The position numbers and the translations under genes were made by a program. This document shows positions 38,601 through 50,544 of a stretch of 64,000 nucleotides of DNA, one piece after another (the first letter of the stretch is position 1; the number at the start of each line of letters is the position of its first letter). Location: positions 886,001-950,000 of the forward strand of contig OZ025780.1 of the NCBI GenBank assembly GCA_964019425.1, given 5' to 3'. This DNA comes from Flectonema sp. DT1601. Its lineage: Eukaryota; Euglenozoa; Diplonemea; Diplonemida; Diplonemidae. The notes under the pieces were generated by a model. The model had not been told where the DNA came from. It worked only from the letters and a program-made list of their open reading frames with translations, and did no database searches.

Positions 38601-41600
38601 GCCTGCTTTTTTCTTTAAATAAAAAAAATAAAAAGATACCAACAGGTGGGGTGATGGGTTGCGCCACTGCAATCCAGTCACAAAAAGAAACAAAGGTAAT
38701 CTCAAGGGTTCTCGACCCTTGGCTCTCCCTGCGCAAGCATCGCATGGAGGGTGACGCTAAGCACCCGGGGGGTACGAAACAAACTTTCCCCCTGCTGTCC
38801 TGTTTGAAATAAAAAAAAAAAACAAAGGGATAGAAGTAAACAGAATACGTTACACCTCAACAGGTGACGCTAAACACCCAGGGGATACAAACCAAACTTT
38901 CCCCCTGTTGCCCTGTTTGAAATAAATTAAAAAAAGAACAAGAAAACAGAATACAATACTCAGCAATCAGACTCGTTCACTCGCTTCGCCAGAGCCGTTC
39001 GAGCCGATGCTCATGTAAAGTTACCTGTTTTCTTTTAACAAATTAAATAAAATAAGATAAATAAAAATAAAGAAGCGCAACGGAGAGGAATACATAACAC
39101 CTCGACTCTTGCGCTAGCATCGCAAGGGGGGTACCCGGGAGATACAAACCAAACTTTCTCTGGAATACAATACCTAACAATCAGTGCGTTCACTGGCCTT
39201 AGGGCTGTTCGGACTTATGCTTTGGACTGTTCCCTTGCAGAAAAAAAAAGTAAAATAAACCAACTTTGGGACATTAGAAAAGCATAAAATAAAAGTTGCT
39301 ACAACCAAAAGACAACTGCAAAAAAAAAAGGTTTTTGTAGGGGAGCTACAATGTAGCAATAATGTCACACAGTCATGTGGCAAGCTGGATAAGAGATTTG
39401 GGAGAGGAATAGGGGCAGTGAACTTTTGGTTCAGGCCCTTCCCATCGAACAGGACGAAGACTTCTAAAACCTGAGATGAACCAATTGAGTTGAAACAAAC
39501 AAATAACAGAGACGCAACACATACCGGAACATCATCGCAAGCAATGCTTCGGACCTCCGTCGACCTTCGTTCTTCCGGCGGCAAAGGGAAACAAGAAAGA
39601 ACGGGCAATGAGACAAACCTGTTAGTTGGTGTTGTGTTGTTGTTAAAAACAAAAACATAAACGCCAGGAAGTTCGACAACGAAGACATCGACATCGATCG
39701 CTGCTCTGCAGATGTCCGGCGGGTGTTTGTCTACACTGTGTTTATTGTTTGTTTTTTTCCCAAGGTTCAACCTTGGGAAGAGAAGTAAAAAATTCCGTCA
39801 ATGTTGGCCTTCCTGTTCGAAGGTGCGCACCAATGACGATAAATAGAGTGGGGGGGAGAAAACCTTTGATCCAACTGGATCCCTTCACGAGCCGACATTG
39901 CCATGTGAAGTTAAATATTCTGGCGATGCCAGCTCAGGCGACTTAGCCTGCTTTTTTCTTTAAATAAAAAAAATAAAAAGATACCAACAGGTGGGGTGAT
40001 GGGTTGCGCCACTGCAATCCAGTCACAAAAAGAAACAAAGGTAATCTCAAGGGTTCTCGACCCTTGGCTCTCCCTGCGCAAGCATCGCATGGAGGGTGAC
40101 GCTAAGCACCCGGGGGGTACGAAACAAACTTTCCCCCTGCTGTCCTGTTTGAAATAAAAAAAAAAAACAAAGGGATAGAAGTAAACAGAATACGTTACAC
40201 CTCAACAGGTGACGCTAAACACCCAGGGGATACAAACCAAACTTTCCCCCTGTTGCCCTGTTTGAAATAAATTAAAAAAAGAACAAGAAAACAGAATACA
40301 ATACTCAGCAATCAGACTCGTTCACTCGCTTCGCCAGAGCCGTTCGAGCCGATGCTCATGTAAAGTTACCTGTTTTCTTTTAACAAATTAAATAAAATAA
40401 GATAAATAAAAATAAAGAAGCGCAACGGAGAGGAATACATAACACCTCGACTCTTGCGCTAGCATCGCAAGGGGGGTACCCGGGAGATACAAACCAAACT
40501 TTCTCTGGAATACAATACCTAACAATCAGTGCGTTCACTGGCCTTAGGGCTGTTCGGACTTATGCTTTGGACTGTTCCCTTGCAGAAAAAAAAAGTAAAA
40601 TAAACCAACTTTGGGACATTAGAAAAGCATAAAATAAAAGTTGCTACAACCAAAAGACAACTGCAAAAAAAAAAGGTTTTTGTAGGGGAGCTACAATGTA
40701 GCAATAATGTCACACAGTCATGTGGCAAGCTGGATAAGAGATTTGGGAGAGGAATAGGGGCAGTGAACTTTTGGTTCAGGCCCTTCCCATCGAACAGGAC
40801 GAAGACTTCTAAAACCTGAGATGAACCAATTGAGTTGAAACAAACAAATAACAGAGACGCAACACATACCGGAACATCATCGCAAGCAATGCTTCGGACC
40901 TCCGTCGACCTTCGTTCTTCCGGCGGCAAAGGGAAACAAGAAAGAACGGGCAATGAGACAAACCTGTTAGTTGGTGTTGTGTTGTTGTTAAAAACAAAAA
41001 CATAAACGCCAGGAAGTTCGACAACGAAGACATCGACATCGATCGCTGCTCTGCAGATGTCCGGCGGGTGTTTGTCTACACTGTGTTTATTGTTTGTTTT
41101 TTTCCCAAGGTTCAACCTTGGGAAGAGAAGTAAAAAATTCCGTCAATGTTGGCCTTCCTGTTCGAAGGTGCGCACCAATGACGATAAATAGAGTGGGGGG
41201 GAGAAAACCTTTGATCCAACTGGATCCCTTCACGAGCCGACATTGCCATGTGAAGTTAAATATTCTGGCGATGCCAGCTCAGGCGACTTAGCCTGCTTTT
41301 TTCTTTAAATAAAAAAAATAAAAAGATACCAACAGGTGGGGTGATGGGTTGCGCCACTGCAATCCAGTCACAAAAAGAAACAAAGGTAATCTCAAGGGTT
41401 CTCGACCCTTGGCTCTCCCTGCGCAAGCATCGCATGGAGGGTGACGCTAAGCACCCGGGGGGTACGAAACAAACTTTCCCCCTGCTGTCCTGTTTGAAAT
41501 AAAAAAAAAAAACAAAGGGATAGAAGTAAACAGAATACGTTACACCTCAACAGGTGACGCTAAACACCCAGGGGATACAAACCAAACTTTCCCCCTGTTG

Positions 41601-44600
41601 CCCTGTTTGAAATAAATTAAAAAAAGAACAAGAAAACAGAATACAATACTCAGCAATCAGACTCGTTCACTCGCTTCGCCAGAGCCGTTCGAGCCGATGC
41701 TCATGTAAAGTTACCTGTTTTCTTTTAACAAATTAAATAAAATAAGATAAATAAAAATAAAGAAGCGCAACGGAGAGGAATACATAACACCTCGACTCTT
41801 GCGCTAGCATCGCAAGGGGGGTACCCGGGAGATACAAACCAAACTTTCTCTGGAATACAATACCTAACAATCAGTGCGTTCACTGGCCTTAGGGCTGTTC
41901 GGACTTATGCTTTGGACTGTTCCCTTGCAGAAAAAAAAAGTAAAATAAACCAACTTTGGGACATTAGAAAAGCATAAAATAAAAGTTGCTACAACCAAAA
42001 GACAACTGCAAAAAAAAAAGGTTTTTGTAGGGGAGCTACAATGTAGCAATAATGTCACACAGTCATGTGGCAAGCTGGATAAGAGATTTGGGAGAGGAAT
42101 AGGGGCAGTGAACTTTTGGTTCAGGCCCTTCCCATCGAACAGGACGAAGACTTCTAAAACCTGAGATGAACCAATTGAGTTGAAACAAACAAATAACAGA
42201 GACGCAACACATACCGGAACATCATCGCAAGCAATGCTTCGGACCTCCGTCGACCTTCGTTCTTCCGGCGGCAAAGGGAAACAAGAAAGAACGGGCAATG
42301 AGACAAACCTGTTAGTTGGTGTTGTGTTGTTGTTAAAAACAAAAACATAAACGCCAGGAAGTTCGACAACGAAGACATCGACATCGATCGCTGCTCTGCA
42401 GATGTCCGGCGGGTGTTTGTCTACACTGTGTTTATTGTTTGTTTTTTTCCCAAGGTTCAACCTTGGGAAGAGAAGTAAAAAATTCCGTCAATGTTGGCCT
42501 TCCTGTTCGAAGGTGCGCACCAATGACGATAAATAGAGTGGGGGGGAGAAAACCTTTGATCCAACTGGATCCCTTCACGAGCCGACATTGCCATGTGAAG
42601 TTAAATATTCTGGCGATGCCAGCTCAGGCGACTTAGCCTGCTTTTTTCTTTAAATAAAAAAAATAAAAAGATACCAACAGGTGGGGTGATGGGTTGCGCC
42701 ACTGCAATCCAGTCACAAAAAGAAACAAAGGTAATCTCAAGGGTTCTCGACCCTTGGCTCTCCCTGCGCAAGCATCGCATGGAGGGTGACGCTAAGCACC
42801 CGGGGGGTACGAAACAAACTTTCCCCCTGCTGTCCTGTTTGAAATAAAAAAAAAAAACAAAGGGATAGAAGTAAACAGAATACGTTACACCTCAACAGGT
42901 GACGCTAAACACCCAGGGGATACAAACCAAACTTTCCCCCTGTTGCCCTGTTTGAAATAAATTAAAAAAAGAACAAGAAAACAGAATACAATACTCAGCA
43001 ATCAGACTCGTTCACTCGCTTCGCCAGAGCCGTTCGAGCCGATGCTCATGTAAAGTTACCTGTTTTCTTTTAACAAATTAAATAAAATAAGATAAATAAA
43101 AATAAAGAAGCGCAACGGAGAGGAATACATAACACCTCGACTCTTGCGCTAGCATCGCAAGGGGGGTACCCGGGAGATACAAACCAAACTTTCTCTGGAA
43201 TACAATACCTAACAATCAGTGCGTTCACTGGCCTTAGGGCTGTTCGGACTTATGCTTTGGACTGTTCCCTTGCAGAAAAAAAAAGTAAAATAAACCAACT
43301 TTGGGACATTAGAAAAGCATAAAATAAAAGTTGCTACAACCAAAAGACAACTGCAAAAAAAAAAGGTTTTTGTAGGGGAGCTACAATGTAGCAATAATGT
43401 CACACAGTCATGTGGCAAGCTGGATAAGAGATTTGGGAGAGGAATAGGGGCAGTGAACTTTTGGTTCAGGCCCTTCCCATCGAACAGGACGAAGACTTCT
43501 AAAACCTGAGATGAACCAATTGAGTTGAAACAAACAAATAACAGAGACGCAACACATACCGGAACATCATCGCAAGCAATGCTTCGGACCTCCGTCGACC
43601 TTCGTTCTTCCGGCGGCAAAGGGAAACAAGAAAGAACGGGCAATGAGACAAACCTGTTAGTTGGTGTTGTGTTGTTGTTAAAAACAAAAACATAAACGCC
43701 AGGAAGTTCGACAACGAAGACATCGACATCGATCGCTGCTCTGCAGATGTCCGGCGGGTGTTTGTCTACACTGTGTTTATTGTTTGTTTTTTTCCCAAGG
43801 TTCAACCTTGGGAAGAGAAGTAAAAAATTCCGTCAATGTTGGCCTTCCTGTTCGAAGGTGCGCACCAATGACGATAAATAGAGTGGGGGGGAGAAAACCT
43901 TTGATCCAACTGGATCCCTTCACGAGCCGACATTGCCATGTGAAGTTAAATATTCTGGCGATGCCAGCTCAGGCGACTTAGCCTGCTTTTTTCTTTAAAT
44001 AAAAAAAATAAAAAGATACCAACAGGTGGGGTGATGGGTTGCGCCACTGCAATCCAGTCACAAAAAGAAACAAAGGTAATCTCAAGGGTTCTCGACCCTT
44101 GGCTCTCCCTGCGCAAGCATCGCATGGAGGGTGACGCTAAGCACCCGGGGGGTACGAAACAAACTTTCCCCCTGCTGTCCTGTTTGAAATAAAAAAAAAA
44201 AACAAAGGGATAGAAGTAAACAGAATACGTTACACCTCAACAGGTGACGCTAAACACCCAGGGGATACAAACCAAACTTTCCCCCTGTTGCCCTGTTTGA
44301 AATAAATTAAAAAAAGAACAAGAAAACAGAATACAATACTCAGCAATCAGACTCGTTCACTCGCTTCGCCAGAGCCGTTCGAGCCGATGCTCATGTAAAG
44401 TTACCTGTTTTCTTTTAACAAATTAAATAAAATAAGATAAATAAAAATAAAGAAGCGCAACGGAGAGGAATACATAACACCTCGACTCTTGCGCTAGCAT
44501 CGCAAGGGGGGTACCCGGGAGATACAAACCAAACTTTCTCTGGAATACAATACCTAACAATCAGTGCGTTCACTGGCCTTAGGGCTGTTCGGACTTATGC

Positions 44601-47360
44601 TTTGGACTGTTCCCTTGCAGAAAAAAAAAGTAAAATAAACCAACTTTGGGACATTAGAAAAGCATAAAATAAAAGTTGCTACAACCAAAAGACAACTGCA
44701 AAAAAAAAAGGTTTTTGTAGGGGAGCTACAATGTAGCAATAATGTCACACAGTCATGTGGCAAGCTGGATAAGAGATTTGGGAGAGGAATAGGGGCAGTG
44801 AACTTTTGGTTCAGGCCCTTCCCATCGAACAGGACGAAGACTTCTAAAACCTGAGATGAACCAATTGAGTTGAAACAAACAAATAACAGAGACGCAACAC
44901 ATACCGGAACATCATCGCAAGCAATGCTTCGGACCTCCGTCGACCTTCGTTCTTCCGGCGGCAAAGGGAAACAAGAAAGAACGGGCAATGAGACAAACCT
45001 GTTAGTTGGTGTTGTGTTGTTGTTAAAAACAAAAACATAAACGCCAGGAAGTTCGACAACGAAGACATCGACATCGATCGCTGCTCTGCAGATGTCCGGC
45101 GGGTGTTTGTCTACACTGTGTTTATTGTTTGTTTTTTTCCCAAGGTTCAACCTTGGGAAGAGAAGTAAAAAATTCCGTCAATGTTGGCCTTCCTGTTCGA
45201 AGGTGCGCACCAATGACGATAAATAGAGTGGGGGGGAGAAAACCTTTGATCCAACTGGATCCCTTCACGAGCCGACATTGCCATGTGAAGTTAAATATTC
45301 TGGCGATGCCAGCTCAGGCGACTTAGCCTGCTTTTTTCTTTAAATAAAAAAAATAAAAAGATACCAACAGGTGGGGTGATGGGTTGCGCCACTGCAATCC
45401 AGTCACAAAAAGAAACAAAGGTAATCTCAAGGGTTCTCGACCCTTGGCTCTCCCTGCGCAAGCATCGCATGGAGGGTGACGCTAAGCACCCGGGGGGTAC
45501 GAAACAAACTTTCCCCCTGCTGTCCTGTTTGAAATAAAAAAAAAAAACAAAGGGATAGAAGTAAACAGAATACGTTACACCTCAACAGGTGACGCTAAAC
45601 ACCCAGGGGATACAAACCAAACTTTCCCCCTGTTGCCCTGTTTGAAATAAATTAAAAAAAGAACAAGAAAACAGAATACAATACTCAGCAATCAGACTCG
45701 TTCACTCGCTTCGCCAGAGCCGTTCGAGCCGATGCTCATGTAAAGTTACCTGTTTTCTTTTAACAAATTAAATAAAATAAGATAAATAAAAATAAAGAAG
45801 CGCAACGGAGAGGAATACATAACACCTCGACTCTTGCGCTAGCATCGCAAGGGGGGTACCCGGGAGATACAAACCAAACTTTCTCTGGAATACAATACCT
45901 AACAATCAGTGCGTTCACTGGCCTTAGGGCTGTTCGGACTTATGCTTTGGACTGTTCCCTTGCAGAAAAAAAAAGTAAAATAAACCAACTTTGGGACATT
46001 AGAAAAGCATAAAATAAAAGTTGCTACAACCAAAAGACAACTGCAAAAAAAAAAGGTTTTTGTAGGGGAGCTACAATGTAGCAATAATGTCACACAGTCA
46101 TGTGGCAAGCTGGATAAGAGATTTGGGAGAGGAATAGGGGCAGTGAACTTTTGGTTCAGGCCCTTCCCATCGAACAGGACGAAGACTTCTAAAACCTGAG
46201 ATGAACCAATTGAGTTGAAACAAACAAATAACAGAGACGCAACACATACCGGAACATCATCGCAAGCAATGCTTCGGACCTCCGTCGACCTTCGTTCTTC
46301 CGGCGGCAAAGGGAAACAAGAAAGAACGGGCAATGAGACAAACCTGTTAGTTGGTGTTGTGTTGTTGTTAAAAACAAAAACATAAACGCCAGGAAGTTCG
46401 ACAACGAAGACATCGACATCGATCGCTGCTCTGCAGATGTCCGGCGGGTGTTTGTCTACACTGTGTTTATTGTTTGTTTTTTTCCCAAGGTTCAACCTTG
46501 GGAAGAGAAGTAAAAAATTCCGTCAATGTTGGCCTTCCTGTTCGAAGGTGCGCACCAATGACGATAAATAGAGTGGGGGGGAGAAAACCTTTGATCCAAC
46601 TGGATCCCTTCACGAGCCGACATTGCCATGTGAAGTTAAATATTCTGGCGATGCCAGCTCAGGCGACTTAGCCTGCTTTTTTCTTTAAATAAAAAAAATA
46701 AAAAGATACCAACAGGTGGGGTGATGGGTTGCGCCACTGCAATCCAGTCACAAAAAGAAACAAAGGTAATCTCAAGGGTTCTCGACCCTTGGCTCTCCCT
46801 GCGCAAGCATCGCATGGAGGGTGACGCTAAGCACCCGGGGGGTACGAAACAAACTTTCCCCCTGCTGTCCTGTTTGAAATAAAAAAAAAAAACAAAGGGA
46901 TAGAAGTAAACAGAATACGTTACACCTCAACAGGTGACGCTAAACACCCAGGGGATACAAACCAAACTTTCCCCCTGTTGCCCTGTTTGAAATAAATTAA
47001 AAAAAGAACAAGAAAACAGAATACAATACTCAGCAATCAGACTCGTTCACTCGCTTCGCCAGAGCCGTTCGAGCCGATGCTCATGTAAAGTTACCTGTTT
47101 TCTTTTAACAAATTAAATAAAATAAGATAAATAAAAATAAAGAAGCGCAACGGAGAGGAATACATAACACCTCGACTCTTGCGCTAGCATCGCAAGGGGG
47201 GTACCCGGGAGATACAAACCAAACTTTCTCTGGAATACAATACCTAACAATCAGTGCGTTCACTGGCCTTAGGGCTGTTCGGACTTATGCTTTGGACTGT
47301 TCCCTTGCAGAAAAAAAAAGTAAAATAAACCAACTTTGGGACATTAGAAAAGCATAAAAT

Positions 47361-49010
47361 GCAAGTTTTATAAAAGATGGTAAAGAAATCTTCCCTGTGG
47401 AAGAAGTCAAAATCCACAAAGTAACAAAACTGAAAACGATCGAAAAGCTCACCATTGAAAGATCGTGGCTTGAGAAATGTTTTATCTGGCAAACTTGTTA
47501 CGCATCGGCTCTTTCTATTCTACTTATTGCCAATGGTTCTTCCTCCCCGGCCCCTTCTGTTTTGTTAGATGAGGATGAGCTCACTGGACTCTCCTTGTCA
47601 TTCTCTTCTATTTCTTCCATCTCTTTCCAGACTCCCCCACCTGAACTCATGTCAACGGGATCGCAAACACTTCCTGCTGATTTCGCTATAGTGATAAGAA
47701 CTCAATCTGACATGGGTTCTCAAACCCCCTTGTACAAAAAAAAAGAAGGAAAATTAAGGCTGAAACTTTCCTTGAAATGCCAGATTTTAGAAAACGAATT
47801 AGAGCAAATGAAAGAACGAATTTTTTATGTTCTATTTTTATTTTACTTTAATGCGATGTCAGCCTCCCTCGAGAAAGACAAGCAGTTACTAAATGGATTA
47901 CCTGTTGAGATCAAAGCTACCAACCAGGATCCATCCTCACTTCCTCCTGCGCCCCCTGTTTTAATTATTGAAAAAGATAGAAAAGAATATGAACTTCTGG
48001 AAGGAGTAATTCAACGGTTAACAGCAGAACGCGATGAATCGAAGACTTCTCTTTCTGCACTAGTTCGACAATATGACTTAGTGGAAGATTACAGGAAACG
48101 TGAGCTCGCAAATCTGACTCAGAGAGCAGACCTATCGGAAATGGCGCTCTTTAATTACCATCAAAGGTTTGTTCTTCTGTCGAACGAATTGGAGACCAAA
48201 TGTAATGAGGAAAGAGAAAGTAAAATAAGACTTTTCTATACTCAACAGGAGGTCGAGAGTTTGCGTGCCGCGCGTCCCCGTATGACCCACTTTAGTCAAC
48301 AAGTTTCCCCCCGAACCCCCGTTCTATATGAATCTGTTGCTATGATGAAGATAGCAAAGAACTACCTCTCGCTCTTTACAACTACGAGTAGTCTTTTTAC
48401 TCCTCTTATTAAACCCCTTATCCCTACCCTTAATTATATCACCCCTCTTTGTCCTCTAGCCTCAATTCCTCCGACAATGCCGCAGAGTGAAGCTCTCGAC
48501 CGCACGCCGACCAAGATTTTACGACAAGAGAGTCACGTTATCTCCGTTAAAGAGAATACACCTATTGCGAGACAATGGTCCGAGGGTAGGATTGACTTAC
48601 TCGAGAATTACTGTCGAGCAGTAGATGACTCTCTCGAAACAAACGAGAAAGCGGCAGAGCTCTCAGAACAACTTCTGGATGCCCAACTTCGCCTCTCGGA
48701 GCTGAATCACCAACGGTGTACAACTCACGCAGAGCAGCTTGAGCAATCCATGATGTTAACGGGACTGGCGAGCGATTTAAATGCTCAACTCGCCTTGGCA
48801 CGGTCTCAAATTGCGGCCCTGAAGTTCCAATTAGCTTCATGGGCAGAAGGTTTGAGTCCGCCAGACACAGAAGAACATGAGGAAAATGAAACTCCGCCGA
48901 GAAAGTCTGAGCGTTCAACTCTGAAAAAACGAACCCCTCCATCAAGATATCGTTACAATCGAAGGAGATGTTCTGCTGATGACGTTCACGGTGACTCCAC
49001 CCCCTTGTAA
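47361..49010 (+). CDS. Coiled-coil protein of unknown family, 5' end missing
   Basis: This open frame of 549 codons starts at the edge of an inserted segment and ends in TAA at 49008-49010. The frame has no ATG until 47649; the upstream part (GKEIFPVEEVKIHKVTKLK) is open to the boundary, so an upstream exon has probably been lost or lies elsewhere. Counting residues from 47397, a Ser/Pro-rich region covers about 45-110. The main charged coiled coil is about 190-292 (KDRKEYELLEGVIQRLTAER onward), then a Pro/Thr-rich linker, a second coiled coil at about 398-482, and a basic C-tail (KSERSTLKKRTPPSRYRYNRRR). Two hydrophobic interruptions (about 143-153 and 311-356) look like unspliced intron. 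I recognise no catalytic motif. The first coil loosely recalls centrosomal coiled-coil proteins such as TACC, too weakly to name. A structural cytoskeletal role is inference. Base composition is less A/T-biased than the surroundings. Confidence 0.6.
   Translation, partial: ASFIKDGKEIFPVEEVKIHKVTKLKTIEKLTIERSWLEKCFIWQTCYASALSILLIANGSSSPAPSVLLDEDELTGLSLSFSSISSISFQTPPPELMSTGSQTLPADFAIVIRTQSDMGSQTPLYKKKEGKLRLKLSLKCQILENELEQMKERIFYVLFLFYFNAMSASLEKDKQLLNGLPVEIKATNQDPSSLPPAPPVLIIEKDRKEYELLEGVIQRLTAERDESKTSLSALVRQYDLVEDYRKRELANLTQRADLSEMALFNYHQRFVLLSNELETKCNEERESKIRLFYTQQEVESLRAARPRMTHFSQQVSPRTPVLYESVAMMKIAKNYLSLFTTTSSLFTPLIKPLIPTLNYITPLCPLASIPPTMPQSEALDRTPTKILRQESHVISVKENTPIARQWSEGRIDLLENYCRAVDDSLETNEKAAELSEQLLDAQLRLSELNHQRCTTHAEQLEQSMMLTGLASDLNAQLALARSQIAALKFQLASWAEGLSPPDTEEHEENETPPRKSERSTLKKRTPPSRYRYNRRRCSADDVHGDSTPL
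48280..48459 (+). other. Possible in-frame 180-nt intron in the coiled-coil gene
   Basis: The segment begins GTATGA and ends in a pyrimidine-rich CCCCTCTTTGTCCTCTAG. It is 180 nt, a multiple of three, with no in-frame stop, which is why the frame reads through it. Its removal would take out the hydrophobic YESVAMMK...ITPLCPLA stretch and join ARP to SIPPTMPQ, giving a smoother Pro/Ser linker between the two coiled coils. No transcript is available to confirm it. Confidence 0.35.
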
Positions 49011-49504
49011 TTCTCTTTTCCTTACTTTCACATCACTTTGTTTATTTAGTTTTTTAGCTTATTTATTATTTATTGTTCGTTTTTGTTTGTATTATTTTAT
49101 CGATATGTTTATGTCCGTCAGATCATAACGTTAATCAGGTTAATTGTTAATTGTTAATTATAAATGGTCTAAACCCCAATCCAAGTTCCCAAGGCTTGGC
49201 ATAGATTTGAGTGACGCCTTACTGGCCTCCTCATCCTCTATGAGTGGTGAGGGGGCCAGCAATGGTTTTTTTTTTTTTTTTTTTTTCTCTTATTTCTTTT
49301 TTTCTTTTTCTTTTACTCTAATATGAAATATTTTTGAACAAAATGTGATTATTAATTTAAAAAAAAAAAAAAAAATAATAATGTAAATGAATAATAAAAA
49401 AAAAAAAAAAAAAAACATGCCTTGGGAATACAATCAAAGCCCCAATTAATCGGTCCTTTCTTTTTCCTTCTTGTCAAGTGATCGCTCCACTCGTCGATCA
49501 CCAA
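49011..49504. other. Gene-free AT-rich 3' flank of the coiled-coil gene
   Basis: After the stop codon there is T-rich DNA with TTTATTTAG-type runs, three tandem TTAATTG copies near 49130-49157, one strong hairpin (annotated separately), and several long A or T runs. No clear AATAAA polyadenylation signal directly follows the gene. The last ~60 bases (GTGATCGCTCC, GTCGATCACC) are GATC-rich and lead into satellite B. Confidence 0.6.
49222..49259. other. 12-bp hairpin followed by poly-T
   Basis: CTGGCCTCCTCA (49222-49233) pairs with TGAGGGGGCCAG (49248-49259) at 11 Watson-Crick positions plus one G-U when read as RNA, with a 14-base loop. A run of about 20 T follows from 49265. A GC-rich stem ahead of poly-T could stop a Pol III transcript, but no Pol III promoter boxes were found upstream. 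Confidence 0.4.
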
Positions 49505-50350
49505 AACCGATTGTATTTATATCTGTTCTTTTCTCAACGATCGGCTATACCGACCATTTTTTTTTATAAATAATTGTTTTCTTCTTCTCGACGATCAGAT
49601 CCAATTGATCGACCTTTTTTTTTTTTTTTTTTCCTTTATTCCTTCCATCCCTCCCGCTCCCCTAATTTTAAAAAAAACAAGATCAGCTCAGCTTGATCGT
49701 TAATCTTTTTTTCTTTTTTTAATTTAAACTGATTGTATTTATATCTGTTTATTTTTCTCGACGATCGGCTATACCGATCAACCTTTAAAATAATTTCTTC
49801 TTCTCGACGATCAGATCCAATTGATCAACCTTTTCTTTTTTTTTTTCCTCTATTCCTTCCATCCCTCCCGCTCCCCTATTTGTAATAAAAACAAGATCAG
49901 CTCAGCTTGATCGTTAATCTTTTTTTCTTTTTTTAATTTAAACTGATTGTATTTATATCTGTTTATTTTTCTCAACGATCGGCTATACCGATCAACCTTT
50001 AAAATAATTTCTTCTTCTCGACGATCAGATCCAATTGATCAACCTTTTCTTTTTTTTTCCTCTATTCCTTCCATCCCTCCCGCTCCCCTATTTGTAATAA
50101 AAACAAGATCAGCTCAGCTTGATCGTTAATCTTTTTTTCTTTTTTTAATTTAAACTGATTGTATTTATATCTGTTTATTTTTCTCAACGATCGGCTATAC
50201 CGATCAACCTTTAAAATAATTTCTTCTTCTCGACGATCAGATCCAATTGATCAACCTTTTCTTTTTTTTTCCTCTATTCCTTCCATCCCTCCCGCTCCCC
50301 TATTTGTAATAAAAACAAGATCAGCTCAGCTTGATCGTTAATTTTTTTTT
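49505..50350 (+). repeat. Satellite B: four ~212-222 bp units
   Basis: Units are marked by GATTGTATTTATATCTG at 49509, 49731, 49945 and 50157 (spacing 222, 214, 212). Each carries GATCGG-CTATA-CCGATC (for example 49977-49993), GATCA...TGATC pairs, and a CCTTCCATCCCTCCCGCTCCCC pyrimidine block split across T runs. The last two units are nearly identical and the first is the most diverged. The frames that can be read in them are by-products of the pyrimidine tract. It shares modules with satellite C (AAACTGATTGT and the GATCG hairpin). Confidence 0.85.
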
Positions 50351-50544
50351 CTTTCTTTTTTGTTGGTCCTAGTCAAGACCTTAAACTGACTAACCGGTCT
50401 TAATTTTAAATAAGTGTTAACCTAGTTTCTCTTTTCCTTTTCAATTTCCTTTTAATACTCTCTATCTGGTCTGTTATGTCATATTTCTCATTTAATTTTA
50501 TCATCCATTTTACTTTTCACTGTTTCCCATCTACATTTTATTTT
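50351..50544. other. Spacer with a diverged satellite-C-like motif
   Basis: At 50365-50400 the sequence GGTCCTAGTCAAGACC then TTAAACTGACTAA resembles the satellite C block GTCCTGGTCAAGACGC then TAAACTGATTG. The remainder is T-rich DNA without a reading frame. It looks like a bridge between satB and the repeated region, probably an old satC-related copy. Confidence 0.5.

Larger units (their letters stand above)
3064..47360 (-). repeat. Homogeneous tandem array of ~33 units of 1345 bp
   Basis: Units begin at 3064 + 1345k. The array is 44,297 bp long, 32.9 periods, in inverted orientation to the flanking 1280-bp units. Every internal reading frame I compared translates identically in all complete units, and by eye I found a single base difference (35682, T where the others have C). 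Such uniformity points to very recent amplification or active homogenisation; an assembly artefact is also possible. The last unit breaks at 47360 and resumes at 55182. No gene with convincing selection lies inside the unit, so this 44-kb stretch is satellite DNA. Internal anatomy is annotated once, on the unit at 3064-4408. Confidence 0.95.

Noticed and set aside
47970-48300. TACC domain
   Set aside because: Spacing of a few Tyr, Leu and Arg residues resembles TACC coils, but coiled coils give such matches easily and the diagnostic motifs are not clear.
48562-48945. 127-codon minus-strand frame inside the coiled-coil gene
   Set aside because: It is the antisense shadow of the longer plus-strand frame and resembles no family.
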